Below, piece by piece: positions 36,487-45,328 of a stretch of 55,315 nucleotides of DNA. The position numbers and the translations under genes were made by a program. The DNA is taken from assembly GCA_009787995.1 (NCBI GenBank), contig WQSH01000002.1:1-55315 (forward strand), in the 5' to 3' direction. Source of the stretch: Oscillospiraceae bacterium (lineage in GTDB: Bacteria > Bacillota > Clostridia > Oscillospirales > Oscillospiraceae). The notes under the pieces are model-generated. The model was not told the origin of the DNA. It did no database searches and saw nothing but the letters and a program-made list of their open reading frames with translations. Numbering within the stretch: position 1 is the first letter of the stretch; each line of letters opens with the position of its first letter.

Positions 36487-37485
36487 ATGCTAAGTGATAA
36501 AACGTTGCTGATAACCGGGGGTACGGGGAGCTTTGGCAATGCTGTGTTGAACCGCTTCTTGCGGGAGGATGTGGCTGAGATTCGGATTTTTTCGCGCGAT
36601 GAGAAGAAGCAGGACGACATGCGGCGGACGTATAAAGACTCGAGGCTGCGGTTTTATGTCGGGGATGTTCGCGAGCCGGATTCGATTTTGGATGCCATGC
36701 AGGGAGTGGACTACGTATTCAGCGCAGCGGCGCTGAAGCAGGTGCCATCTTGCGAGTTCTTCCCGATGGAGGCTGTGCGGACGAACGTGGAGGGGACTTA
36801 CAATACCCTGAAGGCCGCCGTCCTGAAGGGAGCAACGAATGTAATATGCCTATCGACGGACAAGGCGGTTTACCCAATCAATGCAATGGGCATCTCAAAG
36901 GCAATGATGGAAAAAGTGATGGTTGCAGAAAGCAGGAACAGCGAAGCTACAGTAATGTGCGGCACGCGGTATGGCAATGTCATGTACTCGCGCGGCAGTG
37001 TTATACCAATGTTTGTCGAGCTGATTAAAAATAAAAGTCCACTGACTGTGACAAACCCTCAGATGACCCGCTTCCTTATGAGTCTTGAGGATTCGGTCGA
37101 TTTAGTAGTTTATGCATTTGAGCACGGAAGGCCGGGGGATATTTTTGTGCAGAAGGCGCCTGCTTGCACGATTGAAGATTTGGTGCGGGCGTTATTGGAG
37201 CTGTTTGAAACGGAACTGCCTATAAAAGTCATCGGAACCCGACACGGCGAGAAGCGGTGCGAGAGCCTGCTGACCCGGGAGGAGATGACTGTGGCGGAGG
37301 ATATGGGAAATTACTACCGCATCCCTGCCGATGTCAGGGGGCTGGATTATGGCCAGTATTTCGATGAGGGCAAGAGCGTCACGCCGGAAGAGGAATACAA
37401 TTCCGACAACACAACGCAGCTGGGCGTAAAAGAGGTCAAGGAAGTCCTGCTTAAGCTCCCGGAGATTAGGGCGGAGTTAGGGTGA
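36487..37485 (+). CDS. UDP-N-acetylglucosamine 4,6-dehydratase/5-epimerase (CapE/FnlA/WbjB-like)
   Basis: TLLITGGTGSFGNAVLNRFL...VDYVFSAAALKQVPSCEFFPMEAVRTNVEGTYNTL. Confidence 0.9.
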   Translation: MLSDKTLLITGGTGSFGNAVLNRFLREDVAEIRIFSRDEKKQDDMRRTYKDSRLRFYVGDVREPDSILDAMQGVDYVFSAAALKQVPSCEFFPMEAVRTNVEGTYNTLKAAVLKGATNVICLSTDKAVYPINAMGISKAMMEKVMVAESRNSEATVMCGTRYGNVMYSRGSVIPMFVELIKNKSPLTVTNPQMTRFLMSLEDSVDLVVYAFEHGRPGDIFVQKAPACTIEDLVRALLELFETELPIKVIGTRHGEKRCESLLTREEMTVAEDMGNYYRIPADVRGLDYGQYFDEGKSVTPEEEYNSDNTTQLGVKEVKEVLLKLPEIRAELG

Positions 37486-37502
37486 GGAAGGGGTAACGGC
37501 TT

Positions 37503-38618
37503 ATGAAAATCCTCATCACCGGCGCAAACGGATTCATAGGGAACACGTTAAGGGTTCATTTAAGCCTTAAAACCGATGCGGAATTGTTGCTCTTTGATTT
37601 GCCGCAGACGCTTGCGGATTTGAACGAGCTTGCTTGCGGGGCGGACTTTGTTTTTCATTTGGCGGGCGTGAATAGGCCGGAGAAGCCGGAGGAGTTTTGG
37701 ATCGGGAATGCGGGGCTGACCGGGGATTTGGTGAAAATGCTTGAGCGTCAACAGCGGGGCATACCCCTTGTGCTGTCGTCGTCGGTTCAGGCTGAGCTGG
37801 ATAACCCCTATGGGCGGAGCAAGAGGGAAGCGGAGAGGCTCGTTTTTGAATATTCAAAAAAGACCGGCGCACCGGTTTATGCCTACCGCCTGCCCAACGT
37901 GTTTGGAAAATGGTGCAGGCCAAACTACAACAGCGTCGTAGCGACGTTTTGCCATAATGCGGCAACTAAGCGCCCTTTGCGCATAGACGATCCGGCGAAG
38001 GAATTGACGCTTCTTTATATTGATGATATAATCAGGGAGTTTCTGAGGATAGTTGATGGGGGGGCGCAGCCCTGCGCTGAATCATGTTTGAGCATAACCC
38101 CTGTTTATTCGGTTACAGTGGGTGATTTGGCGAGCAAAATCACTGCGTTTGCTGAGTCTAGGCGCTCGTTTACGTTAGGGTACAATATGGGAGACCCGCT
38201 GACAAAAAAGCTATACGCCACTTTTCTGGCATATACGGAGGCTGACGACTTGTCGAATGCCGCAGATATGAAAACAGACTATCGGGGGTTCTTCGCAGAG
38301 CTGATTAGGTCTCCATATTTCGGGCAAATCAGCATTTCAAGAACTAAGCCGGGCATAAAAAGAGGAGACCACTGGCATAGCACCAAGGCGGAAAAATTCA
38401 TTGTCATTGAGGGAAAGGCGGTTATACAGTTTAGAAAAATCGGTTCCAAGGATAAAATCGTGTATTGCGTGTCGGGAGATAAGCTCGAGGTCGTGGATAT
38501 GCCGACAGGCTATACCCATAGCATTCAAAACGTAGGCGAGACCGATGTTTTGACAATTTTTTGGGCAGGGGAGATTTTCGACCCCGAAAATCCGGATACA
38601 ATAATTGAAACGGTGTAA
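37503..38618 (+). CDS. SDR reductase with C-terminal cupin (CapF/FnlB/WbjC-like)
   Basis: KILITGANGFIGNTLRVHL...; C-terminal ISRTKPGIKRGDHWHSTKAEKFIVIEGKAVIQFR...GYTHSIQNVG. Confidence 0.9.
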   Translation: MKILITGANGFIGNTLRVHLSLKTDAELLLFDLPQTLADLNELACGADFVFHLAGVNRPEKPEEFWIGNAGLTGDLVKMLERQQRGIPLVLSSSVQAELDNPYGRSKREAERLVFEYSKKTGAPVYAYRLPNVFGKWCRPNYNSVVATFCHNAATKRPLRIDDPAKELTLLYIDDIIREFLRIVDGGAQPCAESCLSITPVYSVTVGDLASKITAFAESRRSFTLGYNMGDPLTKKLYATFLAYTEADDLSNAADMKTDYRGFFAELIRSPYFGQISISRTKPGIKRGDHWHSTKAEKFIVIEGKAVIQFRKIGSKDKIVYCVSGDKLEVVDMPTGYTHSIQNVGETDVLTIFWAGEIFDPENPDTIIETV

Positions 38619-38642
38619 CCGATTAACAAAACAGGGGGATTT

Positions 38643-39770
38643 ATGAAGAAGCTAAAGGTAATGACCATAATCGGCACCAGGCCGGAGATTATTCGGCTTT
38701 CGGCGTGCATAAAAGCCTGCGACAAATACTTTGACCACGTCTTGGTGCACACAGGGCAGAACTGGGACTACTTGCTCAATCAAATCTTTTTTGAGGATTT
38801 GCAGCTGAGGGAGCCTGACCATTTCCTCGATTCGGCGGGGGAGAATCTTGGGGAGACGCTGGGGAACATCCTCACCAAGTCTTATGAAGCGCTCAAATCA
38901 GAGATGCCGGATGCCCTGCTTGTGCTGGGAGATACTAATTCTGCGCTATCCGCAATATGCGCCAAAAGGCTGAAAATACCGATTTTCCATATGGAGGCGG
39001 GCAATCGCTGCTGGGACTACAATGTGCCTGAGATGATCAACCGGAAGATTGTGGATCATATTGCCGATGTGAATTTGCCATATACTGAAAATGCGAGGCG
39101 CTATCTGATAAACGAGGGGGTTGACGGCAAAACAATATTTGTCACCGGGTCGCCTATGTCCGAGGTGCTGGCAGGCTGCCGGGACAAAATCTACGCCAGT
39201 GATGTGCTGACACGGCTTGGACTTGACGAGGGGAAGTATATTGTTGTGTCCGCCCATAGGGAGGAGAACATAGATGATGAGAAGAATTTCCTATCGCTCA
39301 TGAATGGGCTAAACTATGTCGCAGAGACTTTTGACGTCCCGGTCATCTACTCAACGCATCCGCGCTCAAAGCAGTTTATCGAATCGCGCAGGTTTGAGTT
39401 TCATCCGCTAATCAGAAGCGTGAAGCCTTTTGGATTCCTTGATTATGTGAAGCTGCAGTCGTTGTCGATGTGCGTTTTGTCGGATAGCGGCACGCTTTCG
39501 GAAGAAAGCGCAATCCTGGGGTTTCCGGGGGTGCTCATACGCACGTCAACGGAGCGCCCGGAGGCGCTAGACAGCGGCACTGTGGTAGTGGGGGGCATAA
39601 CCGGGGAGGACATAGCTCAGGCGGCGGAGGTCGCAATCAAGATGAAGGAGAACAGGGATTTGGGGACGTTGCCAACAGATTATGCAAATGAAAATGTCTC
39701 GATTAAAGTGGTAAAAATCATCCAGAGCTACACTCATATTGTGGACAAGATTGTGTGGCAGAAGAGTTAG
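38643..39770 (+). CDS. UDP-GlcNAc 2-epimerase family (CapG/FnlC/WbjD-like)
   Basis: KVMTIIGTRPEIIRLSACIKACDKYFDHVLVHTGQNWDY...MEAGNRCWDYNVPEMINRKIVDHIADVNLPYTE. Confidence 0.92.
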   Translation: MKKLKVMTIIGTRPEIIRLSACIKACDKYFDHVLVHTGQNWDYLLNQIFFEDLQLREPDHFLDSAGENLGETLGNILTKSYEALKSEMPDALLVLGDTNSALSAICAKRLKIPIFHMEAGNRCWDYNVPEMINRKIVDHIADVNLPYTENARRYLINEGVDGKTIFVTGSPMSEVLAGCRDKIYASDVLTRLGLDEGKYIVVSAHREENIDDEKNFLSLMNGLNYVAETFDVPVIYSTHPRSKQFIESRRFEFHPLIRSVKPFGFLDYVKLQSLSMCVLSDSGTLSEESAILGFPGVLIRTSTERPEALDSGTVVVGGITGEDIAQAAEVAIKMKENRDLGTLPTDYANENVSIKVVKIIQSYTHIVDKIVWQKS

Positions 39771-39798
39771 TCTTTTTGGTGCAGAAAGGGGTTTCGGC

Positions 39799-39938
39799 AT
39801 GGAAGCATTGCGCAAAGAAGCCGAACGATATGCCTATGCAGACTACTGCAAATGGGAAGATGACGAGCGGTGGAGCTTATAGACGACAGAGCCTATGTGA
39901 TGGCTCCCGCCCTGGCGGACGTATTTGCGGAGGAGTAG
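39799..39938 (+). pseudogene. Uma2-family nuclease-like fragment with -1 frameshift
   Basis: MEALRKEAERYAYADYCKWEDDERW then, one frame over, ELIDDRAYVMAPALADVFAEE-stop; a single missing base joins ERWELIDDRAYVMAPA. Confidence 0.55.
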
Positions 39939-41145
39939 CGGCGTGGGTGTGTGTAAAGTGCTTTTTCTTAATGTAGTTTGCAAAAGTGGCAGTACCGGGA
40001 AAATTGTGTATGACCTATACAGGCATCTGCTCAGTAACGGGCATGATGCTGCGGTTTGCTATGGGCGCGGAAAATCAATTGATGAGCCGGGCATATTTAA
40101 AATAAGCGGCAAATTTGAAGTAAGCATCCATGCTCTGCTGACGCGCCTCACGGGGCTTACATCGTGCTTCTCCCCATTTGCTACCGGGAGACTTATTCGC
40201 TTTATTAGGGAGTATGAGCCTGATGTAGTGCACTTGCATAATCTGCATGGGTATTATGTCAACATGATTCCGGTCATCGAGCACATAAAAAAGAAACGGA
40301 TTAAAACCATATGGACTTTGCATGATGAGCATGTTTATACCGGCAAGTGCGGGTATAGCTATGAGTGCGGCAAATGGAAGGATAGGTGCGGGGGTTGCCC
40401 TGAGAAGAAGGAATATCCGGCGAGCCTGATTTTTGACTGTACCCACAAAATGCACGAAGGTAAAAAACGTGCGTTTGAAGGCTTTGATAATTTACAAATT
40501 GTTACTCCATCTGAGTGGCTGGCCGGCAGAGTTCGGCAGTCCTTTCTGAAAAACAAGGAAATAGTCGTTGTGCCAAATGGTATAGACACAGAAGTGTTTA
40601 AGCCCAGCGATGCTGAGAGCTTAAAAGCGAGACATGGGATAACGGCGCAGAAAATTATCGCTTATGTAACTGCCGATTTTGAAAATGAGCGCAAAGGCGG
40701 AAAGTATGTTTTAGAACTGGCTAAGAGGCTTCCTGATGTGCGCTTTTTTATAATCGGAAACAATGGTGCAATCCCGGACTTACCAAGCAATGTTACAGCA
40801 ATTGGGCGTACGGAGAATCAGCAGGAGCTGGCTTCGTATTATTCTATGGCGGACATAAATTTAATAACCAGCAAGGCTGAGACTTTTTCAATGGTTTGTG
40901 CCGAGGGTTTGTGCTGCGGAACGCCTGCGGTGGGATTCATCGGTAGCGCAACAAGCTATACTGCGCCGGACGATTATGGGTGTTTTGTCCAATATGGCGA
41001 CATTAACAAACTTGAGCAGGCGGTGACTTCAATAGTCAGTGGCGTCGTCAAGCTCAAGGGGAGCGGTGAATGCGCCGCTTTTGGAAGAATTATGTATGAC
41101 AGCAGAGACATGGCGCAAGCCTATTATAAGTTATTCAAGGGATGA
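39925..41145 (+). CDS. GT4 family glycosyltransferase (true start probably ~39943)
   Basis: CKSGSTGKIVYDLYRHLLSNGHDAAVCYGRG...VVPNGIDTEVFKP...SKAETFSMVCAEGLCCGTPAVGF. Confidence 0.9.
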   Translation: MRRSSGVGVCKVLFLNVVCKSGSTGKIVYDLYRHLLSNGHDAAVCYGRGKSIDEPGIFKISGKFEVSIHALLTRLTGLTSCFSPFATGRLIRFIREYEPDVVHLHNLHGYYVNMIPVIEHIKKKRIKTIWTLHDEHVYTGKCGYSYECGKWKDRCGGCPEKKEYPASLIFDCTHKMHEGKKRAFEGFDNLQIVTPSEWLAGRVRQSFLKNKEIVVVPNGIDTEVFKPSDAESLKARHGITAQKIIAYVTADFENERKGGKYVLELAKRLPDVRFFIIGNNGAIPDLPSNVTAIGRTENQQELASYYSMADINLITSKAETFSMVCAEGLCCGTPAVGFIGSATSYTAPDDYGCFVQYGDINKLEQAVTSIVSGVVKLKGSGECAAFGRIMYDSRDMAQAYYKLFKG

Positions 41146-41157
41146 GGGGGCCCCCCT

Positions 41158-42066
41158 ATGATTTCAATATTTACACCAACTTATAACAGGGCTTATGTAC
41201 TCCCCAAGTTGTATGAGAGCCTTTGTAGCCAAACGGTAAACGATTTTGAGTGGATAGTGATTGACGATGGCTCGACAGACAATACAGAAGAGCTGGTCAA
41301 GGCTTGGGTTGAATCGGGTAATCACTTCGAAATAATCTACAAGAAAAAGGAAAACGGCGGGAAACAACGTGCGATTAACGATGCTGCGAAAATAGCGCGG
41401 TATGACTGGTTTCATATTGTAGACTCCGATGACTTTTTAATGGACAGTGCTGTTGAGCGCGTTATTTATTGGGTAAAAACGATAAAAAATGACCCCGCTT
41501 TTGGAGGTGTGATGGGGCTGATGGCTTATGCCAGCACCAATGAAATAGTAGGGGCATATCCAAAGGGTGAGCAATATGTGGATGCGACTTTTTTTGAAAC
41601 AGAAAAATATTCGCTGCTGGGAGACAAATCTCCGGTAATCAAAACAGAACTTTACAGAAAATATCCGTATCCGGAGTACGAGGGTGAAACATTTATTACA
41701 GAAGCGATATTTTGCGACAAGTTAGGTGCAGAAGGATATAAGTTCAGATGGTTTAATGAAGTTATATGCAAGATTGAGTATCTTGAAGATGGCCTGACAA
41801 ATAATATAAAGTCAGGAAGTAAGGTATGGATTGACAATTTTGAGGGTTTTACACATTTTGTTGACAATCGTTTGCAGCTTGGTTCGTGGAGCGGTCGCCA
41901 AGAAGCCACTGTGTGGTATTTTTTGATAGCCAAAGAGAAAGGGCTAGGATTCTTCGAAACTAAAAAGAAATTAAGGATATCCACGATAAAGATATTCATT
42001 GCGGCGGCATCAATCGCATTTTTACGCCCAGGAAAGATTATCAACCGCTTGAGACGGAAGAGGTAG
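41158..42066 (+). CDS. GT2 family glycosyltransferase
   Basis: ISIFTPTYNRAYVLPKLYESLCSQTVNDFEWIVIDDGSTDNTEELV...DWFHIVDSDDFL. Confidence 0.94.
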   Translation: MISIFTPTYNRAYVLPKLYESLCSQTVNDFEWIVIDDGSTDNTEELVKAWVESGNHFEIIYKKKENGGKQRAINDAAKIARYDWFHIVDSDDFLMDSAVERVIYWVKTIKNDPAFGGVMGLMAYASTNEIVGAYPKGEQYVDATFFETEKYSLLGDKSPVIKTELYRKYPYPEYEGETFITEAIFCDKLGAEGYKFRWFNEVICKIEYLEDGLTNNIKSGSKVWIDNFEGFTHFVDNRLQLGSWSGRQEATVWYFLIAKEKGLGFFETKKKLRISTIKIFIAAASIAFLRPGKIINRLRRKR

Positions 42067-42072
42067 AGATAC

Positions 42073-42840
42073 TTGCAAAAAATGCCAAAAAGAATACATT
42101 ACTGTTGGTTCGGGGGCAGCCCTTTGCCGCCGCTTGCAGAAAAATGTATAGAAAGCTGGAAAAGATATTGTCCCGACTACGAGATAAAAGAGTGGAATGA
42201 ACGCAATTTTGATGTGAACTACAATGAATTCGTAAAACAAGCATACGAGGCGGAGAAGTGGGCTTTTGTGTCTGATGTGGCGAGGCTGTATGCGACTTAC
42301 ACCGAAGGCGGGATTTATATGGACACGGATTGTGAGCTGTTAAAACCTATTGACGAGTTTTTGGGATTAGATGCGTTTTCGGGCTTTGAATCGCCGAAGC
42401 TCGTGCCAACTGCCATAATGGGATCCCGAAAAGGGCATGAATTGTTCAAAGAACTGTTAGACGATTACGAAACAAGGCTTTTTAAATTAGACAATAGAGA
42501 ATATGACATGACTCCGAATACTGTCACAATAACGAACCTGCTACTCGAGCGCGGACTTGTGCTAAACAACAAACTGCAAAATGTCGCCAATTTCACCATT
42601 TATCCAACAGAATACTTTTGCCCTCAAATGAGTGAGAGGGGGGCGTTTAAATTTGGAGAAAATACATATGCCACCCATCATTTTGCCAGTTCATGGATAG
42701 ACAAAGAAGGGCGAAAAATTGGAATGAAATTGGAGAAAATTTTTGGCGCAAGAATCGGAAGGAAATTATATAACTTTTCCTACGTGTACAGAACATGCGG
42801 CGTTCGTGGAGTATGCAATAAAATAAGAGGGAAAGAGTAG
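42073..42840 (+). CDS. GT32/Och1-like capsular glycosyltransferase
   Basis: PKRIHYCWFGGSPLPPLAEKCIESWKRYCPDYEIKEWNERNFDV...EGGIYMDTDCELLKPID. Confidence 0.92.
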   Translation: MQKMPKRIHYCWFGGSPLPPLAEKCIESWKRYCPDYEIKEWNERNFDVNYNEFVKQAYEAEKWAFVSDVARLYATYTEGGIYMDTDCELLKPIDEFLGLDAFSGFESPKLVPTAIMGSRKGHELFKELLDDYETRLFKLDNREYDMTPNTVTITNLLLERGLVLNNKLQNVANFTIYPTEYFCPQMSERGAFKFGENTYATHHFASSWIDKEGRKIGMKLEKIFGARIGRKLYNFSYVYRTCGVRGVCNKIRGKE

Positions 42841-42847
42841 GGAGTTA

Positions 42848-43627
42848 ATGATTCCTAAAGTAATTCATTATTGCTGGTTCGGCAGGAGCCCTTTGCCGCC
42901 GCTTGCAGTGAGATGTATAGAGAGCTGGAAAAAATATTGCCCCGATTACGAGATAAGGCAGTGGAACGAGGAAAACTTTGACGTAAATTGCAGTACCTAT
43001 ACCAGGGAAGCATATGAGGCAGAAAAGTGGGCGTTTGTCAGCGATGTCGCGAGGCTGTGGGCCCTGGTGGAGCATGGCGGCGTATATATGGACACGGACT
43101 GTGAGCTGGTGAAGCCAATCGACGCTTTTTTATCTCATCAGGCTTTTAGCGGTTTTGAGAGCGCCGAGTATATTCCGACAGCTATCATGGCGTGTGAGAG
43201 GAATTTTGATTTATTTAGGGAATTTTTTGAGTATTATGATGGCAGGCGCTTCGTAAAAGATGATGGAAGCTTTGATATGACCGCAAACGTATCTGCAATG
43301 ACTGAAATTATTAGTGATTATGGATTGATAAAAAACAATCAATTCCAAATAATAAAGGGTTTTGCATTATATCCAACCGAATATTTTTGCCCGCAGAGGA
43401 AAGAGCTTGGCGTGTTTGATTTCGGAAAAAATAATTACGCAATACATCATTTTGCCGGCTCTTGGGGGAGTGAGTATGAGAAGAAAAGAAATGCGAGAAG
43501 GTTTAGATTAGAGAGAGTTTTGGGCAAAAAACTTGGTCAGAAATTATATAACGCCTTGGAAGTATACCGTGCCGCCGGAATTTACGGAATGCTGCGCAAA
43601 ATAAGGGGAAATGAGTGGAGAATTTGA
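42848..43627 (+). CDS. GT32/Och1-like glycosyltransferase, tandem paralog
   Basis: PKVIHYCWFGRSPLPPLAVRCIESWKKYCPDYEIRQWNEENFDV...HGGVYMDTDCELVKPID. Confidence 0.92.
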   Translation: MIPKVIHYCWFGRSPLPPLAVRCIESWKKYCPDYEIRQWNEENFDVNCSTYTREAYEAEKWAFVSDVARLWALVEHGGVYMDTDCELVKPIDAFLSHQAFSGFESAEYIPTAIMACERNFDLFREFFEYYDGRRFVKDDGSFDMTANVSAMTEIISDYGLIKNNQFQIIKGFALYPTEYFCPQRKELGVFDFGKNNYAIHHFAGSWGSEYEKKRNARRFRLERVLGKKLGQKLYNALEVYRAAGIYGMLRKIRGNEWRI

Positions 43628-43629
43628 GT

Positions 43630-44661
43630 ATGGGAAAGTTTGCGGCGGATGTGAAAAGGTTCCTGGATAATCGTCGATTTTCAGGTGCGGTGGTTCAGCG
43701 AATCGCAGCCATAAATAGTGCAGAAGAACTTATTGAAAAGTCTTCTGGAGATGAATACCCTTGGCTCAAGTGGTTTGTCGATTCCCAAAAGGAGTATTTA
43801 AAGTTTCTTAAAAAAGCCCGCTTTATTCCTGGTCGGCTTTTGGAAAATGAAAGAAATGCTGTTAGCAAGGCACATGAGGAGGCAGTGAATAAAATTACTC
43901 AAAATGGCAAAGTTGAGCTAAAAAATGTTGTCTTGCCGCCACCGTTGCCGGAGAAAAATGCTGCTGCCATATATTTTAGTGTGATATTTGATAGTTTGCT
44001 TCCATACTTGCTGGAGGATGAAAATATCGATGAAGCGCTTTTTTACGCATTGATGGGCATATCGGAGGAGGGGCTGTACGAGTATGGTGCTGTGAAATTG
44101 GAAAAAGGCGACATAGTTATCGACGCAGGCTCAAATATCGGGGAGTTTGCGGCGCTGGCAGGGGCCCGAGGCTGCAAGGCGTACGCTTTTGAGCCAATGC
44201 CAAGCATTGTCGACAACTATCTTTCCAAAACCGCAGAAATGAATCCGGGCATAACCGTTTGCCAATACGCCCTTTCAGATAAAGCCGGGGAATTGGAATT
44301 TGATGAAGACTTAACAAATCTTGGCTCTTCATCTTCCGTAATGTTGCGAAAAAACTCCCCCAAAGTCGCCGTCCAGGCAATTGACCTCGATACGTTCGTG
44401 CATAAAAGCAGCCTGCCGCGTGTGGATTTCATCAAAGCCGACATCGAAGGCGCAGAGCGATATATGCTAAGGGGAGCGAAGCATGTGCTAAAAGAGTTCT
44501 CTCCGAAAATTGCAATTTGCACGTATCATCTGCCGGACGACCCGAAAGTGCTGCGCGAACTGATACTCGATGCAAATCCGAATTATGTCATTGAGGAGAG
44601 ATGGATGAAAATGTATGCGCACGTGCCGTCAACGACCGTTGACTCTCGGTACTATATATGA
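43630..44661 (+). CDS. FkbM family methyltransferase
   Basis: GDIVIDAGSNIGEFAALAGARGCKAYAFEPMPSIVDNYL...VDFIKADIEGAERYMLRGA. Confidence 0.9.
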   Translation: MGKFAADVKRFLDNRRFSGAVVQRIAAINSAEELIEKSSGDEYPWLKWFVDSQKEYLKFLKKARFIPGRLLENERNAVSKAHEEAVNKITQNGKVELKNVVLPPPLPEKNAAAIYFSVIFDSLLPYLLEDENIDEALFYALMGISEEGLYEYGAVKLEKGDIVIDAGSNIGEFAALAGARGCKAYAFEPMPSIVDNYLSKTAEMNPGITVCQYALSDKAGELEFDEDLTNLGSSSSVMLRKNSPKVAVQAIDLDTFVHKSSLPRVDFIKADIEGAERYMLRGAKHVLKEFSPKIAICTYHLPDDPKVLRELILDANPNYVIEERWMKMYAHVPSTTVDSRYYI

Positions 44662-44673
44662 TACTGTGCAGAT

Positions 44674-44898
44674 GTGAGGATGAAGAAATTGGCATCAGTT
44701 GAGAAAATCGTAGAAAAGATGAAAAATCAACCAAGAGGTATACGTTTGCCAGAAGCGGAGCGGGTACTTGCTGCTCACGGATACTATTTCAATAGGCAAA
44801 AAGGTTCGCATAGGCATTATATCGACAAGGACGGCGATGTAATAACGCTAAAAGAACCGTTAAGATATCATATATTAATGACATACTTGAAAGAATAG
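44674..44898 (+). CDS. HicA-like mRNA interferase toxin
   Basis: LPEAERVLAAHGYYFNRQKGSHRHYIDKDGDVITLKEPLRYHI with the GSH..Y HicA motif. Confidence 0.85.
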   Translation: MRMKKLASVEKIVEKMKNQPRGIRLPEAERVLAAHGYYFNRQKGSHRHYIDKDGDVITLKEPLRYHILMTYLKE

Positions 44899-44910
44899 GA
44901 GAGAGATAGC

Positions 44911-45282
44911 GTGAAAACAAAAAACATGAATGTGCAAGCGTATTTTGACTTGCCATATAACATTGTTCTGCGCCACATAACTGATGATGGCGGCTCTTAT
45001 TACTTTGCGAGGGTTCAAGAGCTTGATGGTTGCATGAGCGATGGAGAAACAATTGAAGAGGCTTATGCCAACATCAAAGAAGCTATGGAGGGCTGGATTG
45101 AAACAAAGCTTGACGCAGGTTTTGAAGTTCCTGTGCCCGTGAATGCAGAGGACTATAGCGGCAAATTTGTTGTCAGGATTCCAAAGTCGCTTCATGCACG
45201 GCTGGCTATAGATGCCGAAAGAGAAGGAGTTTCGCTAAATCAATATGCATTATACAAACTTGCACAGGGACAGAATAAATAA
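44911..45282 (+). CDS. HicB-like antitoxin
   Basis: YYFARVQELDGCMSDGETIEEAYANIKEAMEGWIE; C-terminal FVVRIPKSLHARLAIDAEREGVSLNQYALYKLA RHH-like. Confidence 0.88.
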   Translation: MKTKNMNVQAYFDLPYNIVLRHITDDGGSYYFARVQELDGCMSDGETIEEAYANIKEAMEGWIETKLDAGFEVPVPVNAEDYSGKFVVRIPKSLHARLAIDAEREGVSLNQYALYKLAQGQNK

Positions 45283-45328
45283 TTCAGCTATAGCGTTTCC
45301 TGAAAAATCTGTATGAGGCGGTAAATTG

